DNA from: Glandiceps talaboti
Taxonomy: Eukaryota > Hemichordata > Enteropneusta > Spengelidae
Assembly (NCBI RefSeq): GCF_964340395.1
Contig: NC_135571.1
Coordinates: 15,714,721-15,778,720, forward strand
Reading direction: 5' to 3'
DNA length: 64,000 bases
Part shown: piece after piece, positions 25,201 through 39,300 of the stretch
Layout: each line of letters opens with the position of its first letter
Position numbering within the stretch: the first letter of the stretch is position 1
Translations under genes and position numbers: made by a program
Notes under the pieces: generated by a model
The model's database searches: none
Told to the model about the DNA's origin: nothing
What the model saw: the letters and a program-made list of their open reading frames with translations, nothing else

Positions 25201-28200
25201 TATTGAAATCTCACAGTTAAAGACAGGACAAAGTTGATGAGAGCCGTCAGTCAGGTGGGAAGGATTATTGGTTCAAAGCAGAAACAGCTCTCCAAACTCT
25301 ACCATCAGTCATTGAAACAAAAAGCTATTCAAATTTTCAAGGATCAGTCATACCCACTACATTCTCAGTTCAAAACCCTACCGTCAGGTCGGCAACTCAA
25401 AGTTCCCCTCACAAGGAAAACTTGCTACAAAAAGCCTTTCATTCCATCTGCGTTTTCAATTTTACACTGTGGATTCACTGAATTGTTACTGTGATAGGAA
25501 TTTAGTCTGTTTGGTTGTATTTGTCTGTGATAGCATTTGTATTTGTATATTGGGATTTCTGAGATGCCAGAAGGAAATTTTCCATTATATATTTTAATTT
25601 AATGGACAATAAAGGTTTTGAATTTGAATTGAACTGAATTGAATCTTGTTTTACAGTTATTGCCCTCACGGTTTATTAGTGTTATTGAAAGGACTATACA
25701 ATGACATTGATTTATTTCATTACATATTGGACTGTCTATTAAGTAAATCCTCATTGACAGTATACTACCTCCATATCTAATTACCATCTATCCCTCCCCT
25801 TGTATCCTTCCAAGCTATACTACTCCCATCTCTCCACCCCCCTTGTATCCTTCCAAGCTATACTACCCCATATGTAATTATCTTTCTTTTCCCTCTCCTG
25901 CATCCTTTCCAGTTATACATGTACTACCCCCATATCTCATTACCTCTCCTCCTGGTACTTCGGCACTTTGTAGATCGCGCCATTCTTCAATAACACGACC
26001 TAAATCAATGGAACTGAGTGGAACTTTGACTTCTCCAATGATATCATGACGTGAGAACCGATCAAAGTCATAGATTGCAAATGTCAATATCTTGCCACCA
26101 ACATCACTGTAAGGAACCTTAAATAAGAAATGTACAAATAGAACTCATAAAAATAAAAGTCACACAAAACTAGAACAAACACGTCGTCTTCTAATACATA
26201 ATCCAAATTTTTCAACTTCCTGTTTCATTTCATAAAAAATGGTGGCCATTTGGTTGAACCATCATGAAAGTGATGCACATACTGAACTACACAATATGTG
26301 ACAATTATGCAAGGTTTGATTGAAACCAGTCCATGTATGTCAGATGTGTACATGTACGTACATTTTGAACATTTCGATATCTGACCTTGAATATGTGGTC
26401 TCATTAGAAAGCTCAATATAGATAATGTGGATGTAGACACTCAAATAATATGAAGTCTCATGTCTTCAGAGTTAGTGGGCACAATGTTTTATTATGTTGT
26501 GCATATAAGACAAATTCTACATGTACACTGTGACTCATGTAAACTTCAAAGATCGCTTAATTGTTACTGTTACGTGCACTCACTCACTCTCTCACTCACT
26601 GTACATTTCTGTCTCTTTCTTTCTCCCTGTACATATCTCTCTCTCTGTACATATCTCGCTCTGTATGTGTGTCTGTATTCCCTCTGTATACATCTATGTA
26701 TGTGTCTGTATTTCTCTCTCTCTCTGTATATGTGTTTACATTTCTCTCTTTCTCTATCTATCTTAAGCTCTGTGTGTCCTTCTCTCTGCTTATTGTCCCT
26801 CCCTCTATTTCTCCCTCTCTCTGTCTCGCAATACCTTAAATGTAAATGACTCGTTGAAGACAGGGTTAAGTGTCTTTCGGTGTACTTTGGTCTCATATTT
26901 CTTCTTCTTATCAGGAAGTAGATAGACTTTCACGTAAGGATCAGAAGTACCAGAGAAGTCCATGCCAGGAAGATCAGCTGCCTGGATTACACCAACTGTC
27001 AACTAAAGAACAATGATTATACATAAATCCAACAGTCTCAACTAAGTGTTATCTTATTAGTTAAAGCATCATTCTGTTGTTCAGGACAATCTTTTTCTAT
27101 AGGGTAGCTCTGCTCTGCCTGTTTTCACCCAATTTCAATCTTTTCTAGAAAATATCTTTGGACAAGAAAACTTTTAGTTGGGTGGATCAATATATTGCAC
27201 AGAAAGTGGCCAAACCAATCACATGCTTGAAGTATGAAATACACTGGTTGACAACTGTCCAGTACACTGAAAAACTGAAATAGTCCAGTATACTGAAATA
27301 GTCCAGTCATATCTTGACTTTGTTAGAATGTGACAACTCTAAAACACTGCTGATTTCCAGCATGACATTGTAGCATGACTGTAAACACTGCTGATTTCCA
27401 GCATGGCATTGTAGCATCTTTGTTACCATCAGTAGGCACCATCATTTTAGTGTTGTTATCTGCAGTTTATATCATGGATGATATAGAGTGTAGATGGACT
27501 GATATAGAGTGTACATGGCCTGATATAGAGTGTAGATGGACTGATATAGTGTGTACATGACCTGATATAGAGTGTAGACGGACTAATATAGAGTGTACAT
27601 GGGCTGATATAGAGTGTACATGGGCTGATAAAGAGTGTACCGGTAGATGGACTGATAAAGAGTGTAGATGGACTGATATAGTGCAGATGGACTGATGTAG
27701 AGTGTGCATGGCCTGATGTAGAGTGTACATGGGCTGATATAGAGTGTACATGGGCTGATATAGTGTAGATGGACTGATATAGAGTGTACATGGGCTGATA
27801 TAGTGTAGATGGACTGATATAGAGTGTAGATGAACTGATATAGAGTGTAGATGGACTGATGTAGAGTGTACATGGGCTGATAGAATGTACATTGCTTGAG
27901 TGTACCGGTAAATGGACTGATGTGGCGTAGATGGACTGATATAGAGTGTAGACGGACTAATATAGAGTGTACATGGGCTGATATACAGTGTATATGGGCT
28001 GATTATGGAGTATTAGTGCTGTCATTGTTAAAAAGTAAATAATTCTTATCTCACCTTGCCCTCCTGGAAGTCATAGTCCAAGGAAAATTGTAGCTTTCCT
28101 AGTTTTAGTTCTGATTTAACAGAGTCTGTATCTTCCTGGTCCTCTCCTCCTGCACCATCTAATTCCTCCACATCAGGCTGAACCTGTTAATCAATACCAA

Positions 28201-31200
28201 CATGACAACTGTCAATCACTACGTCACCAACATGACAACTGTCAGTCATTACCACCACTAAGTTGATTCTATCGCTACATGGGTTGATAGAATGTACATT
28301 GCTTGAGTGTACCGGCATGAACCAAATCTTAAACTATAATTTCCTACTGGAATTACTGCATTTTATCTTCAAACACAGACTTGCTCTCCCTTGAAAATCT
28401 CTTCCATAAATGAATTGCCCGTAGAGCCTCTTTTATTGAAAGTGACAGTACCCACCCCTCAAATTACTGGTTGCAAGCTGCTATCGATCGTTAAAAGTCA
28501 AGTCCACACATTTTAGTAACAGTTTCTTCCATCTTCACATCTATTACCCCAAAGACTGTAGTTGCTACATAACAGCATGAGGGGTAATAAGATGTCTAGT
28601 AGTTCCCGAAAAAGGCCAGGCAATAAGTGTTTTATAACGCATTCTCAGACATTATACATTCTTTACATACTCAAAGCAAATCACCAAAAGACTGCCATGT
28701 TACATGAATATTGCCCTAGGTAAATTAGAAAATGAAAAGTCCCTGCTGCATGCAAATTGAGGTCATTGAGGGTCACTTGTCCATACCATGTGTAACATGA
28801 TCTAAGCCAATCACTGAAGGCTTTACGAAAATGATGTGTTATGTATTCAAATATTGTAACATATGGGATAGCTAACTAGGGCCTGGATAGCAAGGTGAAC
28901 TGTATTGCAGTATTTGATAATTTTCTTTGTTGGTTCATTTAAATATAACTTTCTAATATAGATTAATATTATACTATAAATCCAACTTATAGACTCATAT
29001 CATTGAAAGTAGCACAAGCTGAGTTTATAAACCTTTTACTTATGTGAAAATACTTGCATAAAATCTTGGTTAAACTACAAGTTATAGTATATAACTGTCA
29101 ATGCATGTCTTCTATGACATTACAATTACCTTCTGGCATTGTTAGAACAGTTGAAAGCCTAGTATGGATTCCTTGACATTTTTTGGTACGTATGAAAAAT
29201 TACCTCACCAGACCGTTTATATGTTACGTCTTGTGTGATAGTTACAATGTATGTACACTTCAGTGAGTAGAATACTATCAGTGACTTTTATTAAAATCAT
29301 AAATCTTGCCCCAAAATGTATAATCTCAGCTTGTCACTTGGAGCAAAGTTCTTACTTAACAAACCTATGATGTTTGGTTTCTAATTCACATCCCCAAATA
29401 ACTGTGTTTGTCAATTATTCTATTCAAAGGTAATCTATAAATGCACAATTGGTAATTCAAAACTGTTATTTGTGATTATTTGGTGAACAGCTAGGTGACC
29501 TACACAAAAATACAGATCTTAAAGTATACACTTGCTTTCAACTCATTCATGTTGCAGAGTCTGTTCTATAAGTTGATTGACAAAATGAAAACACATACAC
29601 AAGTTAGTTTATTTACAACCAAATCTGAGTAGATACAGTTTGATAAAAGTGCATGGTTTGTAGACACTTTGAAACCATGACTGCAACCTTTATCAAATTC
29701 ACTAGTACCCAATATATCATGTTAGGCCTAATAAAAAAAAGTTGTTTGGTTCCGGTTACCCGACCCCACCCAGTTTTTCACACTGACCCTAATGGAACAA
29801 TGGAAAACAATACAGTGACCATATGGGAAAACAATGGAAAACAATACAGTGACCATATGGAAAACAATGGAAAACAATACAGTGACCATATGGAAAACAA
29901 TGGAAAACATAGCTAACTGAGCTAGACAATCACATATGAAAAAAAAAATAATTAAAAAAATAAATAAATAAACAAGTCATTGAGAATGACATAGTCCCTG
30001 CTCAATCTGATTAAAATCCGATGTAGATGTCGGCTAATCGTTCATTGCTATTCTACCTTTGTTATTTTGCCTGAATTGACCATCTTGGTACATGTTTAAA
30101 TTTTTTAGCCTGATCGCCTCCTCTACATCTGAGTTGGCACCCATTCAAACGAATTTCTGCTAAGTGAGAGACACACAACCAATCAGGTTTCGTCTTACTT
30201 GTCATGGGCATACATGTACGCATTGAATATCAACAAACATCAACAAACATTGAATATCAACAGGAAGTCCAGTAATTGAACTTCCTGAGCCGAAGTACAA
30301 CGGCTCAGCTCAGTGGACGTGGACCTACCTTTACTACTACTACAATGTACGAAGTATTTCAACTGTAAAAACATTCAGTGATTGTATTGCTATAAATTTA
30401 AACATGTACCAAGAAGGTCAATTCAGGCAAAATAACGAAGGTAAAATAGCAATGAACGATTAGCCGACATCTACATCGGATTTTAATCAGATTGAGTCCC
30501 CGCTATGATTGGGTTTTAAGGAATTATCACTACTCTGATCACGCAACAACACTTGTGAACCTAAATCAAACAGACTTAGATATGTTGTGTCTGCATGTTG
30601 GACATGGAACATGCCTACAGGCATCTCCAAGAAACGGCTCTGGACGGACAGACGGAACCCAATCTATAAGTCCCTGTCCTGGACTTCGTCTGGCGGGGAC
30701 TAATGACAAGTTTGAAACATGTTGTCAGAACAAAGCTTCCCACTTAGTCCCTGGTGGCCTTGGATATGTTTGCGACAAGTGTTACAAAGTCGGAGGGACA
30801 TATGAGAGAAATTATTGCCCCAAAATACTGAGCAGTTCCACACATGACCGATTGAAAGTTTACAATGAAAAGTAAATTCATGCACATGCGCAGTACAGGG
30901 TTTACTCTTACATTAACATACTAAAACAATGATGTCATACCAAAGAGGTCAATACTGAGGTCATCCCTAGATAGACGTCAATTACAATAAATGACACATT
31001 TACACCCAACACTTGTGAACCTAAATCAAACAGACATAGATATGTTGTGTCTGCTCGTTGGACATGGAACATGCCTACTCATGTTGTGTCTCCTCGTTGG
31101 ACATGGACAAGATAACATGATGGAATAAACCATTCAACAATAAAGGATGGGTTGGGTACAGGGGGGGGGGGGGGGGGGTGGAACCTGTTCAAGCATGTCT

Positions 31201-34200
31201 GAGTTATGGCTTTGGACATAGAAAAGTCGTAAACAAAATGGCTGCCAGGCGGCCATATTGGATCGTATCACGATGAAAATGGATATGCACATGTATGTCA
31301 TAGAACACTGTCCTAATACCAACTTTGAATGAGATCTGTCCAAGCATGTCTGAGTTATGGCTTTGGACATGGAAAATTCACAAACAAAATGGCTGCTAGG
31401 TGGCCATATTGGATCGTATCATGACGAAAATGGATATGCACATGTATGTCATAGAACACTGTCCTAATACCAACTTTGAATGAGATCTGTCCAAGCATGT
31501 CTGAGTTATGGCTTTGGACATGGAAAATTCACAAACAAAATGGCTGCTAGGCGGCCATATTGGATCGTATCATGACACAATGAATATGCACATGTATGTC
31601 ATAGAACACTGTCCTAATACCAACTTTGAATGAGATCTGTTCAAGCATGTCTGAGTTAAAAATGTATGGCTTTAGACAGGGAAAATTTGCAAACAAAATG
31701 GCTGCTAGGCAGCCATATTGGATCGTATCATGAAACAAATTGACGTGCATATGTATGCCATTGTATGTTGTCCCTGTACCAAGTTTGAAAAAAATCGGTC
31801 CAGGCATCTCCAAGAAATGGCTGCGGACGGACGGACGGAACCCAATTCATAAGTCCCCGTCCCGGACTTCGTCCGGCAGGGACAAACAAACACAAGTTTA
31901 AATCTTGGCAGAAAAATCTACCCACCCCACCTATAGAATATAATTTTATTGTCCATTTACGGAAATTTTCCATTTTGCTTCACCCAAATATAAAAGACAC
32001 ATTAAAATACATATACACACTAAAATAATTACAGTAACACAAACACAGTTACAATCTTCCAATAAAAGTATTCTTCGAATTCAGTGTAGATCTTTAAAAC
32101 AATAATGTCAGAAGCTTAAAATCACAGGTCTGAGTTCAGTATGCTTATTGCACTTGGTATAAATGATTACTTAAAAATGTTCTTATGAGTTAAAGGTGCT
32201 CTATATCGTCTTCCTGTAGGTAACAAATCAAACTGCGAGTACAATGGATGTGAGGTATCACTAACAATTGCTTGGGCTTTCCTGCGGACAGAGAGTTTGT
32301 AGAGGTCATAGAGCTGACTCTGTTTTTTACCAATTATTTTCCCGGCCAAATTTACAACTCGTGCCAGTTTATTTTTATTTTTGACACTCAAGTTGCCATA
32401 CCGCACTGTGATGTTAAAAGTTAGCACACTTTCTATAAGGCTCTTGTATACCTTTTCAATAACATTTTGACAGACGTCAAAACTCTGTAGCCTCCTCAGT
32501 AAAAAATATACGCTGCATGGCCTTTTTAACAACACAGTTAGTGTTTTCAGTGAAATTTAGCTTTTGATCCAATTGCAAACCTAGATATTTGAAACACTCA
32601 ACGATTTCTACAGACAGACCGTTCAATACAGCCGGTTCAAATGTGACACTACGTTTGTCATTTTCTATTATTAGTTCCTTAGTTTTAGCCATGTTCATTT
32701 CCAGTAAACTTGACTTATACCAGTCTTGTAGGGTTGCTACATGATCAAAATAAATATGTTCATTTAGAGATTGTTCTTTCAACAGGAGGCCTACAAGTGC
32801 CATATCATCAGCATATTTGAGCAAACTTACAACTGGATCTCGAATTTTCATTTGGTATCTCATATTCTAAAATTAAATGTAATTGGAACCACATAATAAT
32901 TTTTTTATGCCTTACAATAACATTTGTATCTCATACTGGTGATAACCGTACCAGTTACTAGACAGGAGTCAATATTTGTATCTCAATTCTCATACTGGTG
33001 ATAACCGTACCAGTTACTAGACAGGAGTCAATATTTGTATCTCATACTGGTGATAACCGTATCAGTTACTAGACAGGAGTCAATATTTGTATCTCATACT
33101 GGTGATAACCGTACCAGTTACTAGACAGGAGTCAATATTTGTATCTCATACTGGTGATAACCGTACCAGTTACTAGACAGGAGTCAATATTTGTATCTCA
33201 TACTGGTGATAACCGTACCAGTTACAAGACAGGAGTCAATATTTGTATCTCATACTGGTGATAACCGTATCAGTTACTAGACAGGAGTCAATATTTGTAT
33301 CTCATACTGGTGATAACCGTACCAGTTACTAGACAGGAGTCAATATTTGTATCTCATACTGGTGATAACCGTACCAGTTACTAGACAGGAGTCAATATTT
33401 GTATCTCATACTGGTGATAACCGTACCAGTTACAAGACAGGAGTCAATATTTGTATCTCATACTGGTGATAACCGTACCAGTTACTAGACAGGAGTCAAT
33501 ATTTGTATCTCATACTGGTGATAACCGTATCAGTTACTAGACAGGAGTCAATATTTGTATCTCATACTGGTGATAACCGTACCAGTTACTAGACAGGAGT
33601 CAATATTTGTATCTCATACTGGTGATAACCGTACCAGTTACAAGACAGGAGTCAATATTTGTATCTCATACTGGTGATAACCGTATCAGTTACTAGACAG
33701 GAGTCAATATTTGTATCTCATACTGGTGATAACCGTAGCAGTTACTAGACAGGAGTCAATATTTGTATCTCATACTGGTGATAACTGTATCAGTTACTAG
33801 ACAGGAGTCAATATTTGTATCTCATACTGGTGATAACTGTATCAGTTACTAGACAGGAGTCAATATTTGTATCTCATACTGGTGATAACCGTACTAGTTA
33901 CAAGACAGGAGTCAATATTTGTATCTTATACTGGTGATAACTGTATCAGTTACTAGACAGGAGTCAATATTTGTATCTCATACTGGTGATAACTGTACCA
34001 GTTACAAGACAGGAGTCAATATTTGTATCTCATACTGGTGATAACCGTACCAGTTACAAGACAGGAGTCAATATTTGTATCTCATACTGGTGATAACCGT
34101 ATCAGTTACTAGACAGGAGTCAATATTTGTATCTCATACTGGTGATAACCGTACCAGTTACTAGACAGGAGTCAATATTTGTATCTCATACTGGTGATAA

Positions 34201-36323
34201 CCGTATCAGTTACTAGACAGGAGTCAATATTTGTATCTCATACTGGTGATAACCGTACCAGTTACAAGACAGGAGTCAATATTTGTATCTCATACTGGTG
34301 ATAACCGTATCAGTTACTAGACAGGAGTCAATATTTAATAGTAGGAATACCATATAACCATGCACATCTATCCAATCTACTGAGATTTAGTGGTAAATAC
34401 ACTAACTTGTGTATGTGTTTTCATTTTGTCAATCAACTTATAGAACATTTATTTAAATACATCAAAATTATCCCCCAAAGACCATTAACTTATAAACTAA
34501 GCCTGTCTTTTCAAATAGTCACGTATATTACGTCCTATGAAAACAAGCCTTCAATGCAAGTATATCCAAAAGAGTTAGATCAGAACTTTGCTCTCTGTGA
34601 TTTACTACCGGTATGTGAAACAAGACTGTTAGAAAGTAAATATAGAAATGCTGTAATTGTCAACATGGTCACTATAGCAACATTGTAAGCAACATGTTCA
34701 TTGCAGTGTTCTCCCTACATATAACATGGACTATTGGCAATGTTGAGTTGTTTAATTGAATGGAAAGCAAATCATGTTGGACAATAAGCTGACACACAAA
34801 TCATTGAATGATGAACACAGAAAATAACATGTATTCTTTAATCCATGATTTCATACTTGATGAATTGAAATAACTAAGGAACTTATTGTCTGGCTTGTAA
34901 ATTTAAGTACATGCTATATATGTACATGTATATGCATATTAGGTGGAGAACACTTATAATTGTTGTTGAATTGAAACATTTATATTGGCCACTTCATGAC
35001 CTCTTAGAGTTTATTCTGAATAAAGCATCCAGCTATTTTCATGACCTTTAAAAGTTTAAAGTGGTCATATCAATGAGGAGTGGGTATTTATTTTGGATTT
35101 TTAATTCATAAAACAATTTTACCATGGCTTTCTACTTGAAAAATCAATGAGAAACAACATTGACCAAGTCTGTGTTTGTAACTCAATAAATTGCAAAAGA
35201 GTGATAAATGTGTAAAGTGTTTATTACTGTACATACAAAAATACCGCCAATGGCGTTGTAGCACAACTGTACAGTTTTTAAAAATGTTTATCCATATGGT
35301 AGTCCATGCTAACAATAAGTGGTCATTTGGTGAATGACTATCCAGTTGCCAAGCCAACCATGTTGCTATCTTTACGATATACTAGTATGCTATCATTTGG
35401 CTGTTGCTATGGGCGTGGTCATGTTGTTAGATATATTTTCATACATTGTGGTATGTTTTTGTTCACTTGTGTATGAATTCCTGATATTATCTTTGCAATA
35501 TACGTGATCATTTAGCTGTTGCTATGGGCGTGGTCTTGTTGCTAGGCATACTTACATACATTTTTTGAAAGTTTATTCAATTGTCTATTAATCCCTGTTG
35601 TTATCTTTGTGAAATACACAACCGTTTGGCTGTTGCTATGGGCTTGGTCATGGTTGTTAGGGTATTTGCATACATTTTTTGAATTGTTACTCATTTGCCT
35701 ACCAGATGATGTTGTTATTTGACCAAAATATACTGCCATTTGGTTGTTGCTAAGGGCGTGGTCATGGTCGTTAGGGCCAATTTTGTCAAAATGTTTTGAA
35801 GAAAATCTGCAGAATTACAGTTTCAGAAACATCTCACCAAGTTTCAGACTCACTGACCAAGTACTTTTTGAGATATAAGTTTTAGACCAAAAATGAACAT
35901 TTTTACACCTGATTTGCATATCACTCATGGAATCATTGTATGCTTAATATTTCTTCGTCCATACATCCCTAGATGCATTCCCATTAAATTTCAGCCCAAT
36001 CTGCTCACTAGTTTTGGAATTATAGATTTTTAACCAAAAAGACACATTTGTAGCCCTAATTTGCATATCACTGATGGAATCATCATGTCATGAACAAATC
36101 TTTACACCCCCTTAAGAATGTTCCCACCAAATTTCGCACCAATCTGCCCAGTAGTTTCTGAGTTTAAGTTTTTTGACCAAAAATCACATTTTTTGACCCA
36201 ATTCACACACCTGTGATGCGATCATTTTGATTTGAACAATTTCCCAACTAGACACCCAAGGTAATGGACCTACCAAATATCATGGCAATTGGTTCAGCGG
36301 TTTTTGACTTTAAGTTGTTTACA

Positions 36324-36365
<42 letters not shown>

Positions 36366-39300
36366 GACGCCGGACGATCCCTATAGCACTACTGAACCTC
36401 AGTTCAGTTGTGCTAGTAAAAAACTTTTTGCACATTATTTTTTAGCTTTTTACAATGTATTGAGTTACAAACACAGACTATTGTTATTCACATTGATTTT
36501 TTTCGACTAAGAAGCCATAATAAAATTGTTTTATACATTTAAAATCCAAAATAAATACCAAATCTTCCTCCATATGGCCACTTCAATTTTGTTTTTAACC
36601 ATGTTGTACTGTTCAACAACTTTATTTCTGAATTGACCAATCAACTGTCTTATCACAAAAGTAGTCTGTATTTTGGGGTTGGCAAGTTATTGAAATTTAA
36701 AATTAAAACTGTGGATTGAATGAAAATCAACTGGACGCAAATTCTTGGGTCACACCAGAAGTTATAACAGTAGCCTATTGAGACGAGGATGGGACAAAAA
36801 AATGACTTGCAGTCTATTACACACATAATATAAACATGCTATTCAAAATGTTGTCATACACGGATCATCAATAAATATTAATTTTCACGATAACATTAAC
36901 ATGCCATTGGGTAGACAAGGAAAAACAACACATGTTTAGTGTGTGAGTGTAAGCAATTGAATGTAATGATAATTTATGATAATTAGAGAGAATTAGAGAG
37001 AAAGGTGAGTCTTTAGACTTTATACAGGGTTTTTATGGATATAGAGAGTAAAGAAGATTTAGAGAAGATACTATAAGAGGTGACGATAATACCAACCAGC
37101 AGAGGACAAGTATTGAGATGTGCATGTTGCATTGTGTAAGACGAGTGCAAGGAAAAGAAAAAAAAACACATGAAGACATTGTCAGATACAAGTGAACTAG
37201 ACAAGACAACTACACCATTATCAGTGTAATAGTACAAGTATATGTACAGATAGATACATGATTTCATGATAAAGAACAAAGTTATATTACTGCAATTGTG
37301 ATGAGGGGGCCCCACAATCTTGTATATTTTCCTAAAATAGTGTTGATTGTAATTGACAAATATGCTCTATTACCATGCCTGGGTCATATTGTTTGTCAGT
37401 GTGTTCAAGTGATAAATGGTGAATGGGGATTTATTTTGCATTTTGAATTCTTAACGACTTTACTATGTTTTCCTTCTTGTAAAAACAATGTGAAATAACA
37501 TCAACCAAGTCTATGTTTGTAACTCAGTAAATTACAACAAGATCAAAAGTTTGTTATTGTACCGTACAATAACAAATATTGCACACATTTTTAAAAATGT
37601 TTTGCAATTTATTAAGTTACAACAAGGATTTAGTATATGTTGTTTTTTGTTTTAAATTGTTTTTCCAAGTATAAAAACATGGCAGTTTTTTTATGCATTA
37701 AAAATCCAAAATGAATTCCAATTTGTCATTCACAGGGAGACTTTAATGACACCATGTATTTCTCAAACAAAGTTACAAATGCCAACATTTATTGGTAAAC
37801 AGTTGTTGAAGAGAAAAATATTGGTTGATTACCAGCAGTACGACATTTAGTGAGTTGATACAATAAGTGAATATGTATTTAGTGTATCCTGACATTAGAC
37901 CTAGTCTGTCTTACACTTGTTTGTATATGTATTGATTTTAAAGATGAAACAAACAAAACATATACAAGTATACTCTGGACAAGGGTTTAACAAAAAGTGC
38001 TATTTCATGTACAATTTCTAAAAACCAAATACTGGTAGGCATGTACAAATGTACATGGCATATTGCAATCTATCTCACAGACTTGTGCAATCACAATCAA
38101 CACTGTCTAGAACCTAATACTTGGCAAACTAGTTGTAATAACTTGGTTGTTTTGCCCATAAGGAATTCTGATTAACAAGTCATGCAAGATAGCCATTACC
38201 TGAACAAGTACATGTAGACACAATGTGCATCTTTACTTGGACTCAAGAATTGAAATGGTGCAAAAATAAACATGCAAAGATTATGTACATCGTCCAAAAG
38301 TATCAGAAACCTGTACACTGATAAAGATGAAAAAATATACCATTGGAGTCTCAAAACATGCTCATACACACAATCACCATGAAAAGAAAAAATGTGTGAA
38401 CACAGACCGAGAAATCCCACATACACATACACCCCCATATATTTCATATACAGTAAAACAATCCCATATAAGGATGCAAAACTCCCATATAAGGATATGA
38501 ACAATCCCATATAAGGATGAAAGACTCCCATATAAGGATATGAATGATCCCATATAAGGATGAGACTCCCATATAAGGATATGATCAACCCCATATAAGG
38601 ATGAGACTCCCATATAAGGATATGATCAACCCCATGTAAGGATGAGACTCCCATATAAGGATATGAATGATCCCACACTATAAGGATGAGACTCCCATAT
38701 AAGGATATGAATGATCCCATATAAGGATGAGACTCCCATATAAGGATATGATCAACCCCATATAAGGATGAGACTCCCATATAAGGATATGATCAACCCC
38801 ATGTAAGGATGAGACTCCCATATAAGGATATGAATGATCCCACACTATAAGGATGAGACTCCCATATAAGGATATGATCAACCCCATGTAAGGATGAGAC
38901 TCCCATATAAGGATATGAATGATCCCACACTATAAGGATGAGACTCCCATATAAGGATGCAAAACATTCCCATAGAACAGACATAAAATTTCCCATACAG
39001 GACATAGATTGTCCAAATAAGGACAACTATGCCATATATGGATATATCACCCCACATAAAAACATGCAAAGGAGATAGAAATCATGCAGACCTTTTCCTT
39101 ATAACTAGCTCCAAGCATTTGAACACTCTTCAAATCGACAGCACCCTTCAACCCCTTCTTTCCTTCCTTCTTTTTTTTCTTCTTGCAGATACATTTCTTA
39201 CATATACATATACAACAGCAGAGAAGTAGTAATCCCGCAACAATGCCAATAGCTATGATAGCCCACATGGGCACTGAAGGAGAGAGAAAATAACCAGATT

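Noticed and set aside
26460-26896. Ser/Leu-rich and Arg/Glu-rich frames
   Set aside because: Simple CT/GA repeats; the minus-strand frame only borrows the end of the Syt1 C2A exon.
27456-27892. Repetitive frames on the minus strand
   Set aside because: Direct translation of a 21-bp minisatellite; no start context, splice sites or domain.
30492-30875. 127-codon frame ending in Cys-rich [19 protein letters not shown]
   Set aside because: The first half is family A transposon sequence; the second half has no recognisable domain, splice sites or partner exon.
38196-39026. 194-codon frame with hydrophobic repeats (a possible membrane protein)
   Set aside because: Translation of the CCCATATAAGGAT minisatellite; hydrophobicity follows the DNA unit.
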